From Vulcanimicrobiota bacterium (GTDB lineage: Bacteria > Vulcanimicrobiota > Xenobia > Xenobiales > JADMJV01), in contig JAHBVR010000006.1 of NCBI GenBank assembly GCA_019637395.1, forward strand, positions 124,001 to 188,000: 64,000 nucleotides of DNA. Reading direction: 5' to 3'. Positions 34,698 to 41,837 of the stretch are shown here, piece after piece. Each line of letters opens with the position of its first letter. Positions within the stretch are counted from its first letter, which is position 1. The position numbers were made by a program, and so were the translations under genes. The notes under the pieces were generated by a model. It was given only the letters and a program-made list of their open reading frames with translations, was not told where the DNA came from and ran no database searches.

Positions 34698-35165
34698 CTA
34701 ATTCTCTCGCATGAAGCGGCGCTCGACCTGCATCAGCTTTTCGATGCGCCGCATCTGCCGGCCGCCGCCAAAGGCGGTGCCCAGCCAGACCTTGACGATT
34801 TCTTTGGCCACCTCGATGCCGGTATTGCGCGACCCCAGAGTCAGCACGTTCGCGTGATTGTGTTCGCGCGAGTTGCGGGCGGTAAAGGTGTCATAGCAGG
34901 CGGCGGCGCGCACTCCCGGAACCTTGTTGGCGGCCATGGCCGAACCCGTGCCCGCACCGTCAACCATAATCCCCACCGTAGCGCCGCCCGGCTCACGAGC
35001 CACCGCCGTGGCCACCAAACAGGCCACATCGGGATAATCGACGGGCTCGGTGCTGTGAGTACCGAAATCCACCACTTCGTGACCCAGCTCTCTGAGCAGC
35101 CCGATCAGCTCCTTCTTCATTTCGTAACCGCCGTGGTCACTCCCAATGACGACCCTCAAAACCAT
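34698..35165 (-). CDS. rpiB: Ribose-5-phosphate isomerase B
   Basis: RpiB interconverts ribose-5-phosphate and ribulose-5-phosphate. The 155-residue protein (ATG 35165, GGAGG 3 bases upstream) shows VVIGSDHGGYEMKKEL, DYPDVACLVATAVA, GAGTGSAMAANKVPGVRAA with a Cys just after it (ACYD, candidate base), and REHNHANVLTLGSR. The C-terminus (GGGRQMRRIEKLMQVERRF) is normal for the family. No encapsulation helix is visible at the N-terminus. A place between shell genes suggests pentose-phosphate supply or drain linked to the microcompartment. Confidence 0.94.
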   Translation of the reverse strand: MVLRVVIGSDHGGYEMKKELIGLLRELGHEVVDFGTHSTEPVDYPDVACLVATAVAREPGGATVGIMVDGAGTGSAMAANKVPGVRAAACYDTFTARNSREHNHANVLTLGSRNTGIEVAKEIVKVWLGTAFGGGRQMRRIEKLMQVERRFMREN

Positions 35166-35181
35166 GCACCTCCAGGGAACT

Positions 35182-36465
35182 CTAGCGCCCCTGTTTCTCC
35201 TCGGCCCCAGCCCCCCCCTGCGGCCAGTGCCAGAAGGTGACCTGAATCTCGCTGCTGGGCAACTGGCTGGGGAAATCCACTTGCTTTTGCAGCTTCCAAA
35301 ACTTGCGCACGCCCAGCAACAACTGCTGTTGAACCACATAAGGGTGATAGGGCGTGGAGACCCAGATCATATCGCGCTGCGGCACGACCTGAGACCACTC
35401 ATCCACCAGTTGCAGCCGGGGAGCCCGGAATCCATAGCAAAAGAACGGAGCCGCCATCATCGACGGGTGCACGCACACGGTTTCGCTCCCCTCCCGCAGC
35501 CTCTGGGCCACTCCCCGCCAATCCGCCAGCCAGCGATGAGGAGTCTGCAGGTAGGGCCAGATGCCCCAAAGATTCCCGGCCACCCAGACCAGCAGCAGGA
35601 ACCGGGCCGGCAGACTGGCGGCCAGCAAGTAGATCCAGGCGGGCAGGGTCCAGACCAGGTATTTGAACTCAAAAATCTGCAGCGGAGTGAAGCGCGACAC
35701 CAGCCACACCGAGAGCCAGGGCAGCAACGCCCAGCCGTAGATCAGCCGAGGGCAGTCGGGGCGTCGCCACAACAGCCAGAGCAACACCAGCAGGCCCAGG
35801 CCGATACTGAATCCATCCCCAAAAGGAGCAATGCGGCCCGAGAGCAGCCGGCCCACCGCTTCCACCTCCATAGACAGGGACGGAACCTGCCGCAGACCCA
35901 ATGGATGCTCGCGCTGACCCAGATAATGCGGCACTCCCCAGGCCAGCCAGAGGGCGACCACCACCACCGTCGGACGCCAACTCGACCGCGCCAGAAACCC
36001 CAGCGGCACCAGAAAGAGGCCAAAAAGATGGGTGAAGCAGGCCGCCAGCAGGCTCAGAGCGGCCAGCCCCCTCCGCCCCTCGGCCAGCGACACAAAATAG
36101 GCCAGGGTCCATAACTGCAACCAGGCGTACATGCGGATCTCGCGGGCTTGCTGAAGGTCGGCAAAGGCGACGGCCAGCATGAGCCCGCAGGGAATCACCA
36201 GATCGGGCCGCCAGTGCCGAACCAACCGCACCCAGAGCATCAGACTCCAGAGACTGGCCAGCACCGAAGAAGAGCGCAGCCAGAACTCGCTGAGTCCGAA
36301 GCGAGCCCACTGCTCCAACAATCCATAGTAGAGGGGCGGATGCACGTCCTGAAAGCCTTGCCGCCACTGGGCGGCACCGAGGATGGACATGGCTTCGTCG
36401 ATTTGAAAACTGGCCTTTCCGAGCGCGAAAAAGCGCAAAGCGGCGGCCACGGCCACCAGACCCAA
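35182..36465 (-). CDS. GT-C fold membrane glycosyltransferase-like protein
   Basis: This 427-residue integral membrane protein has about ten hydrophobic segments. The first extracytoplasmic loop has SFQIDEAMSILGA, an Asp-Glu motif as in GT-C (PMT/ArnT-type) enzymes, then DVHPPLYYGLLEQWARFG with the typical HPPLYY motif. The C-terminal 110 residues form a soluble domain (ETVCVHPSMMAAPFFCYG). GT-C enzymes move sugars from polyprenyl-phosphate carriers. TTG 36465 was chosen because AAGG lies 5 bases upstream and the start then falls 7 bases past the aldehyde dehydrogenase stop; TTG 36495 would overlap that gene. Finding it inside a BMC operon is odd. Confidence 0.8.
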   Translation of the reverse strand: MGLVAVAAALRFFALGKASFQIDEAMSILGAAQWRQGFQDVHPPLYYGLLEQWARFGLSEFWLRSSSVLASLWSLMLWVRLVRHWRPDLVIPCGLMLAVAFADLQQAREIRMYAWLQLWTLAYFVSLAEGRRGLAALSLLAACFTHLFGLFLVPLGFLARSSWRPTVVVVALWLAWGVPHYLGQREHPLGLRQVPSLSMEVEAVGRLLSGRIAPFGDGFSIGLGLLVLLWLLWRRPDCPRLIYGWALLPWLSVWLVSRFTPLQIFEFKYLVWTLPAWIYLLAASLPARFLLLVWVAGNLWGIWPYLQTPHRWLADWRGVAQRLREGSETVCVHPSMMAAPFFCYGFRAPRLQLVDEWSQVVPQRDMIWVSTPYHPYVVQQQLLLGVRKFWKLQKQVDFPSQLPSSEIQVTFWHWPQGGAGAEEKQGR

Positions 36466-36472
36466 GACGGCC

Positions 36473-37894
36473 TTAGACGATGTGGAAGTGGTCAATCAAG
36501 GCGCAGCGCCGCTCGCGCGTGAAGCTGCGGGCGGTGGTGCATCCTTCTCCGGTGGTGCCGGCGATAGTCATGGTAGTGAATCCTTCACCACCAAAGCCGA
36601 GACCTGCAAAGTTGGGTCCATTCTTGATGAAGATGTTGGCATTGACGGCTTTGGCCATGTGGCTCAAGTTATGCAGATTATGGGAATGCATGACGGCCGT
36701 GTGGTAACGCTCGCCCTCGGCCTTAAGAGCCGACTCGATGGCGCTGCCGGCGTCGCGCGAACGCACGATGGGAAGCACCGGCATCATCTGCTCCTTTTGC
36801 ACCAGGGGGTGCTCCTCGGGAACTTCGGCGATGAGCAGCCGCAGTTCGCGCGGCAGATCCAGGCCGATGGTCTTGGCGATATCGCAAGCATGCTGGCCGA
36901 CCAGATCGCTGTTTAACACCAGCTTGCTGCCGCCCACCGGAGGCGCATGGAAGATCACCCTGGTGAGTTCGTCCACCTGGCGGCTGTTGAGCACATAAAC
37001 GCTCTGGCGCGCCAGCCGCTCCATGAACTGGCGATAGATCGGCTCGACCACGAAGACTTCTTTTTCGCACGTGCACATGACGTTATTGTCAAAGGAGGAG
37101 CCCAGCACGATGTCGCGGGTCGCCTGATTCAAGTCGGCGGTTTCGTCCACCACCACGGGCGGATTGCCGGGGCCGGCGGCGATGGTCTTTTTCCCCGACT
37201 TCATGGCCTGCAGCACCACGCCCGGGCCGCCAGTCACCACCAGCACGCGCACCCCGGGGTGGACCATCAAGGCCTGGCTGGTTTCCAAGGTAGGCAAAGC
37301 CACGCTGGTCAGCAAATTTTCCGGACCACCGGCCGACACGATGGCCTGGTTGAGCAACTGCATCATGCGCAAACTGCACTTCTTGGCGCGGGGATGAGGG
37401 TTGAAGACCACCGTATTGCCTGCCGAGACCATGCTGATGGAATTATTGATGATGGTGGCCACCGGGTTGGTGGTGGGCGTAATCGAGCAAATGACGCCGA
37501 AAGGAGCACGCTCCAGCAGGGTCAGGCCGCGGTCGCCGGTCATGACTCTGCCCTGCAAATCCTCCAGGCCGGGGGTTTTCCTGGCCTGCAGGATATTCTT
37601 TTTAACCTTGTCCTCAGCGCGGCCCAAGCCGGTCTCGGAATAGGCCAGGTCGGCCATTTCCTGGGCGTGCTTGAGACTGACCGCGCGCATGGCCTCGATG
37701 CAGTTGGCCTTGACTTCCTGACTGGTGGCCCGCCACTTTTTGTAGGCCAGGTTGGCCGCCGTGACCGCATCGTCGGCTTGCTGAAAGACCCCATCTTTGC
37801 CCACAGCGATGCGCACCTCGGCCACGCCTCCGTTCTGGGCGGTGACCCGCTTCAAGACTTCTTCCACGATTTTCTGGACTTGATCGCGATCCAT
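36473..37894 (-). CDS. CoA-acylating aldehyde dehydrogenase of the microcompartment (EutE/PduP-like)
   Basis: This 473-residue enzyme should convert acetaldehyde, NAD and CoA to acetyl-CoA. The catalytic Cys is in SSFDNNVMCTCEKEVFVVE (about residue 274). The cofactor region includes PFGVICSITPTTNPVATIIN and GPGNPPVVVDETADL. The first 18 residues (MDRDQVQKIVEEVLKRVT) form an amphipathic helix followed by a short linker, matching BMC encapsulation peptides. AAGGGG lies 6 bases before the ATG. In this operon the natural substrate is acetaldehyde made by DERA. It sits 3 bases after a EutN gene. Confidence 0.94.
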   Translation of the reverse strand: MDRDQVQKIVEEVLKRVTAQNGGVAEVRIAVGKDGVFQQADDAVTAANLAYKKWRATSQEVKANCIEAMRAVSLKHAQEMADLAYSETGLGRAEDKVKKNILQARKTPGLEDLQGRVMTGDRGLTLLERAPFGVICSITPTTNPVATIINNSISMVSAGNTVVFNPHPRAKKCSLRMMQLLNQAIVSAGGPENLLTSVALPTLETSQALMVHPGVRVLVVTGGPGVVLQAMKSGKKTIAAGPGNPPVVVDETADLNQATRDIVLGSSFDNNVMCTCEKEVFVVEPIYRQFMERLARQSVYVLNSRQVDELTRVIFHAPPVGGSKLVLNSDLVGQHACDIAKTIGLDLPRELRLLIAEVPEEHPLVQKEQMMPVLPIVRSRDAGSAIESALKAEGERYHTAVMHSHNLHNLSHMAKAVNANIFIKNGPNFAGLGFGGEGFTTMTIAGTTGEGCTTARSFTRERRCALIDHFHIV

Positions 37895-37897
37895 AGC

Positions 37898-38191
37898 TTA
37901 CCCCTTCTCGAAAACCCGTTGACCGTCCAGGTCGATGCAATCCACGATGCCCATAATCACCGCGTCCACCGGCGTGCCGGTGGTGGCATCGGTCTGGCGG
38001 GCGGAACTGCCGCTGACCACCAGCACGATCTCGCCGAGGCCGGCGCCCACCGTATCGATAGCCACCAATGGTTTACCATCGCTCTTTTGCGTAGCCATGG
38101 CCACCGGCTCCACCACCTGCAAGGTATGCCCGTTCAGGCGAGAGTCTTTTTGCGTGCACACCACCGTGCCGATGACGCGAGCCACTATCAT
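37898..38191 (-). CDS. BMC vertex protein, EutN/CcmL family (copy 1 in operon order)
   Basis: This is a 97-residue BMC-P protein with the standard layout: MIVARVIGTVVCTQKDSRLN, LQVVEPV, LVAIDTVGAGLGEIVLVVSG, then AVIMGIVDCIDLDG. SGSSARQT is the usual loop of EutN/PduN. The ATG at 38191 overlaps the TGA of the flavoprotein gene (ATGA). It resembles PduN/EutN more closely than the two downstream copies, and so is the best candidate for the main vertex cap. Confidence 0.94.
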   Translation of the reverse strand: MIVARVIGTVVCTQKDSRLNGHTLQVVEPVAMATQKSDGKPLVAIDTVGAGLGEIVLVVSGSSARQTDATTGTPVDAVIMGIVDCIDLDGQRVFEKG

Positions 38192-38949
38192 GTAAAGATT
38201 ACCTCGATGCCCATCTGAGCCGCTTTGTCGCGAGCTAATGGCGTTACTATCGTGCCCGCGACCACCTGCAAAACCTTTTGCCCGGCCCGGGCGGCCGCTT
38301 CCAGGTCTGAAACCGTAATGACGTCCCGCCCTTTGCCCGCGGCGCCGGCGGGAGCGGCCATCTTGACGCCCAGGCGCCGCACCAGGGCCTCATTCTCGAG
38401 AACCTGAATTCCCATGCCCTCGACCGTGCGCAAATGCTGGTGAAAGAGCGACAGGAAGGGCCCGGGCAAACGACCGGAGGAACGCTTGAGGTGATCCACC
38501 TCCAGAGCCCCGGCCAACACCGGCACCCCCTGCATCACGCCGGAAACGGCGGCCGCGCTGGCCGGAACGTCACTGAGCAAATGAGCCACTCGACTGAGCA
38601 CTTCCAATCGAAATACCGGCAGAACGACCGCTTCCATGGAATGAATCAGCTCATCCCAGAGCAAGGGCGGGTCGATCCAACGCGCCGCACCCAGGGCCTG
38701 GTCCACTCGCTTTTCGCAAACCCCGGCCACCCGCACAGCCGTCCAATGAATGCCCGGAACTTCACGAAGAGAGCTGAGCAGTCCCTCCATCGAGGCAAAC
38801 GGAGCGGGAGCGGGCACGAGCAAAAGACGGCGGCCCCCTCGAGCCTTTTCGCCCGACGGAGCCGCCTGAGGCGAGGGCGGGGCGCCCTCGCCCCGGTTCA
38901 CCTCAGCCATCACCAGATCGGTGATCAACTGAACGAGCGAGGCGTCCAA
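38188..38949 (-). CDS. BMC-associated flavoprotein with encapsulation helix
   Basis: This 253-residue protein starts at TTG 38949. The N-terminus DASLVQLITDLVMAEVNR is an amphipathic helix followed by a Gly/Pro-rich linker, as in cargo encapsulation peptides. The central part (HSMEAVVLPVFRLEVLSRVA to GVPVLAGALEVDHL) fits the flavoprotein (PF02441-type) fold in BMC loci. The C-terminus (VVAGTIVTPLARDKAAQMGI) resembles the TPLARD tail common to several BMC proteins. The fold and its place between shell genes suggest an encapsulated redox or accessory factor. The reaction is unknown; flavin binding should be tested before a role is assigned. Confidence 0.75.
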   Translation of the reverse strand: MDASLVQLITDLVMAEVNRGEGAPPSPQAAPSGEKARGGRRLLLVPAPAPFASMEGLLSSLREVPGIHWTAVRVAGVCEKRVDQALGAARWIDPPLLWDELIHSMEAVVLPVFRLEVLSRVAHLLSDVPASAAAVSGVMQGVPVLAGALEVDHLKRSSGRLPGPFLSLFHQHLRTVEGMGIQVLENEALVRRLGVKMAAPAGAAGKGRDVITVSDLEAAARAGQKVLQVVAGTIVTPLARDKAAQMGIEVIFT

Positions 38950-38968
38950 GGTGGGAAGCTACCGGGTC

Positions 38969-39271
38969 TTACTTGCCGACCTTCTCTTTAGGAGGGGCAA
39001 TCGGGAGAACATCGTCCAGGTCGCGGTGCGGGCGCGGAATGACGTGCACGGCGATCAATTCGCCCACTTTGCGGGCGGCGGCGGCGCCGGCATCGGTGGC
39101 GGCGCGCACGGCGGCCACATCACCACGAACCAGGGCCGTCACATAGCCGGCACCGATCTTTTCGTAGCCGATAAGCTTGACGTTGGCTGCCTTGACCATG
39201 GCGTCCGAGGCCTCGACCATGGCCACCAGACCCTTGGTCTCAATCATTCCGAGAGCTTCGTAGGTTGTCAC
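38969..39271 (-). CDS. BMC shell hexamer protein (BMC-H)
   Basis: This 100-residue protein is the only hexameric shell protein in the operon. It shows [20 protein letters not shown], the pore strand [20 protein letters not shown] and [20 protein letters not shown], all diagnostic of the BMC fold, followed by a 25-residue C-terminal tail. The pore loop reads Gly-Ala-Gly, where many homologues (PduA-like) have Gly-Ser-Gly. GTG 39271 was chosen (MTTYEAL, with AAGGTG 9 bases upstream); GTG 39283 would add DLKV. It is the first BMC gene, 86 bases after era. Confidence 0.94.
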   Translation of the reverse strand: MTTYEALGMIETKGLVAMVEASDAMVKAANVKLIGYEKIGAGYVTALVRGDVAAVRAATDAGAAAARKVGELIAVHVIPRPHRDLDDVLPIAPPKEKVGK

Positions 39272-39357
39272 CTTTAAGTCCACCTTTCCTATTCAAAAAA
39301 ACCATCCCAAAAATGAGGGGCAGGCTCGGTTCGCTCCCCCTTTGAGCGGATCCTTTG

Positions 39358-40251
39358 CTACTCGTAGCCCAGGGCGCGGAGCCAGTCCGGGCGGTCGCGC
39401 CAGCCCTCCTTGACTTTGACCCAGAGCTCCAGGAAGACCCGACCGCCCAGTTCCTTCTCCAGCAGAGGGCGTACCTGCGATCCCAACTTCTTGAGCATAT
39501 CGCCTTTTTTTCCAATCAGGATACGCCGTTGGCTGTCGCGCTCCACGTAAAGAATGGCGCGGATGAGAGTCACCTCGGGATTGTCGCCCGGCTTCATGTC
39601 CTCGACCTGGACGGCCACGGCGTGTGGCAACTCCTGGCGCGTGGACAGCAGCACCTGCTCGCGAATCAACTCCTCCACGCGGGTGCGCTTATCCAGATCG
39701 TGCACGCTCTCGGGAGGAAAGAAAGGCACGCCTTCGGGCAAGACCTCCAGCATGCGCGCCTTGAATTTGTCCAGATTGACGCCCTTCTGGGCCGAGACCG
39801 GCAGGATGTCGCCGAAATCACCCAGTTCCGAGTAGGCCTGCAAATAGGGCAGCACCTTCTCGGCCGTGTCGTGCACGTCTACTTTATTGGCGATGAGCAC
39901 CTTGGGGCAGGTGGCTTTGGCGAAGATTTCGGCGGCCTCCCGATCCTCTTTGGTCGGGTAGTGAGTGGTATCGACCACGAAAGCCACCATGTCCGCCTCC
40001 ATGCCTTCATTGGTGGCCATGTCGCGCAACTTCCGGCCCAATAGAGTATGGGAACTACCCAGCCCCGGAGTATCCACCAGCACCACCTGGTAGTTCTCTC
40101 CGTGCATCACTCCCAGAATACGCCGGCGCGTGGTCTCCGGTTTGGAAGAAATGATACTGATGGACTTGCCCACCAGAGCGTTGACCAGAGTCGACTTGCC
40201 CACATTGGGTTTGCCGACCAGGGCTACGAAACCGCTACGAAATTCACTCAC
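39358..40251 (-). CDS. era: Ribosome-assembly GTPase Era
   Basis: Era binds the 3' end of 16S rRNA during 30S maturation. The GTPase motifs are ALVGKPNVGKSTLVN (G1), the switch I Thr in PETTRRR, VLVDTPGLG (G3) and LIANKVD (G4). A C-terminal KH domain contains RRILIGKKGDMLKKLGSQVR, and the end LWVKVKEGWRDRPDWLRALGY is canonical. The length, 297 residues, is normal. It is divergent from the glutamine synthetase gene and lies upstream of the BMC operon on the same strand. Confidence 0.97.
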   Translation of the reverse strand: MSEFRSGFVALVGKPNVGKSTLVNALVGKSISIISSKPETTRRRILGVMHGENYQVVLVDTPGLGSSHTLLGRKLRDMATNEGMEADMVAFVVDTTHYPTKEDREAAEIFAKATCPKVLIANKVDVHDTAEKVLPYLQAYSELGDFGDILPVSAQKGVNLDKFKARMLEVLPEGVPFFPPESVHDLDKRTRVEELIREQVLLSTRQELPHAVAVQVEDMKPGDNPEVTLIRAILYVERDSQRRILIGKKGDMLKKLGSQVRPLLEKELGGRVFLELWVKVKEGWRDRPDWLRALGYE

Positions 40252-40319
40252 AAGAACAAGTTCCTTCTAAATAAGTCTAACCATTGCAAAAATAATACTA
40301 ATTTGTTAAAGTGTCGGCC

Positions 40320-41786
40320 ATGATCAAGAGCACTTCTAAACCTACCACTTCTTCTATCGTCCTCAAGGACTTTCTAGAGATCCCCTACGACCAGCTCGAG
40401 GAAATGAACCTCGAAGCCAAGCAGAAGCAACAAGCTCGCAAAAGCGACAAGGAACTCGAGACCTTCTACCTCAAGTACCTGGCTGACGAAAAGCGCATCA
40501 AGGCCATCTCGGTTTGCTTCTCCGACCTGGAAGGTCGCTTCCACATGTTGGACTACGATAAGAAGTTCCTGCTCAAGTCCCACGACAACCTGACTTTTGA
40601 CGGTTCATCGATCCGTGGCTTCTCGGTCGTCAGTGAATCCGACCTGCGCCTGGCTATCGACTGGGGTTCTTTCCGCTGGCTTCCTTCCGACGTCTTCGGA
40701 CCCGGCAAAGTCATCGTTTTCGGTCTTATCAAGGACGCCGAAGGCAAGAGCTACAAATCCGATATGCGCGGAGTTCTCAAAGATTACTCGGAAGAACTCT
40801 ACAAGAAGGGCATGGAGGCCAACGTGGCCGTCGAGTGCGAGGGCTTCCTCTTCGACGGACTCAACTCGGAACAAACCTTCAATACCCGCCATCCTTTCGT
40901 GCTGGTCTCCAGCGGCGGCTACTACAACTCACTGCCCAATGACCCGCTCAAGCTTTTCATCGATCGTCTGGCCGAAGCCCAACGCGCCATGGCCTTCGAA
41001 AACGAAAAAGACCATCCCGAGGTCGCCCCCTCCCAGTTCGAGCTGAACTACAGCTACTCGGAAGCCCTGCTGGCAGCCGACCAGTTGCAGCTCTATAAAC
41101 TGGTGGCCCGCCAGGTAGCCGCCAATATGGGCTACACCGCCAGCTTCCTGCCCAAGCCCATCGCCGGCATCAATGGGAGCGGCATGCACACCAACATCTC
41201 GATCAGCAAGCGTGGCAAGAACTCTTTCTATGACGCCAACGGCGAGGAAAAGATCAGCAAGTTCGCCTGGGAATTCGTCGATCGGATTCTCAACAGCGCC
41301 AACGACCTGTGTCTGATCCTCAATCCGTCGGTCAACGCTTACCGCCGTCTTGACCCGCACTTCGAAGCTCCCAACCAGATCAAGAGTTCGCCGGTGGACC
41401 GCACCTCCATGGTGCGCATCCCCCTGGGCAACGAAAAATCGGCCCGCATCGAAGTGCGCACGGTGGCACCGGACGCCAACCCCTATCTGGCCTTCTATGC
41501 TCTACTGCGCACCGGCCTCGAAGGCCCGATGACCGAAACCATCACCTCCGAGAACCGCCGCACCCGCACCAAATACCTGCCCGGCAACATCTACGACGCC
41601 ATCCGCCTGTTCAAGGCCAGCAGCTTCATGGAAGAAGTGCTGGGCAGTGACAACAAGGACAAGTACGTGGAGCGTAAAGTCGCCGCTGCCGAACGCTCGC
41701 CCAAGGAACTGGGCACCCAGGTCAAAACCGGCGAGATCATTTACCACCACGAAGTCACCAACCAGCACATCTGGGGCAACTTCTAG
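40320..41786 (+). CDS. glnA: Glutamine synthetase
   Basis: GlnA makes glutamine from glutamate, ammonia and ATP. The 488-residue protein has NLTFDGSSIRGF (N-terminal beta-grasp domain), the metal-binding Glu in AVECEGFLF, the HPEVAPSQFELNY region, IAGINGSGMHTNIS with the ATP/glutamate-binding His, and NAYRRLDPHFEAPNQI. The first 55 residues before ISVCFSDLEGRFH are longer than in GlnA of enteric bacteria. I see no adenylylation-site motif of the enterobacterial kind. ATG 40320 lacks a clear ribosome site; GTG 40311 is the in-frame alternative. It is a single-gene unit divergent from era. Confidence 0.93.
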   Translation: MIKSTSKPTTSSIVLKDFLEIPYDQLEEMNLEAKQKQQARKSDKELETFYLKYLADEKRIKAISVCFSDLEGRFHMLDYDKKFLLKSHDNLTFDGSSIRGFSVVSESDLRLAIDWGSFRWLPSDVFGPGKVIVFGLIKDAEGKSYKSDMRGVLKDYSEELYKKGMEANVAVECEGFLFDGLNSEQTFNTRHPFVLVSSGGYYNSLPNDPLKLFIDRLAEAQRAMAFENEKDHPEVAPSQFELNYSYSEALLAADQLQLYKLVARQVAANMGYTASFLPKPIAGINGSGMHTNISISKRGKNSFYDANGEEKISKFAWEFVDRILNSANDLCLILNPSVNAYRRLDPHFEAPNQIKSSPVDRTSMVRIPLGNEKSARIEVRTVAPDANPYLAFYALLRTGLEGPMTETITSENRRTRTKYLPGNIYDAIRLFKASSFMEEVLGSDNKDKYVERKVAAAERSPKELGTQVKTGEIIYHHEVTNQHIWGNF

Positions 41787-41808
41787 AGGGAAGAGTCTCT
41801 CCTGAAGC

Positions 41809-41836
41809 GAGGGTCGGTCCGGTAGGGCCGGCCCTC
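41809..41836 (+). terminator. Terminator-like hairpin after glnA
   Basis: GAGGGTCGGTCC (41809-41820) pairs with GGGCCGGCCCTC (41825-41836) through 12 pairs, including two G-U pairs, with a GGTA loop. It begins 23 bases past the glnA stop and is followed by CTTACTTTCC, a poor U tract. It separates convergent glnA and the phosphatase gene, whose stop codon starts two bases later. Confidence 0.55.
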
Positions 41837-41837
41837 C

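Noticed and set aside
39284..39357. Possible terminator or tRNA-like element between era and the shell gene (GGGG...CCCC around TTCG with A/T-rich flank)
   Set aside because: Stem only about 4 pairs with a long loop; no cloverleaf; the T tracts lie off the stem. Too weak to call.
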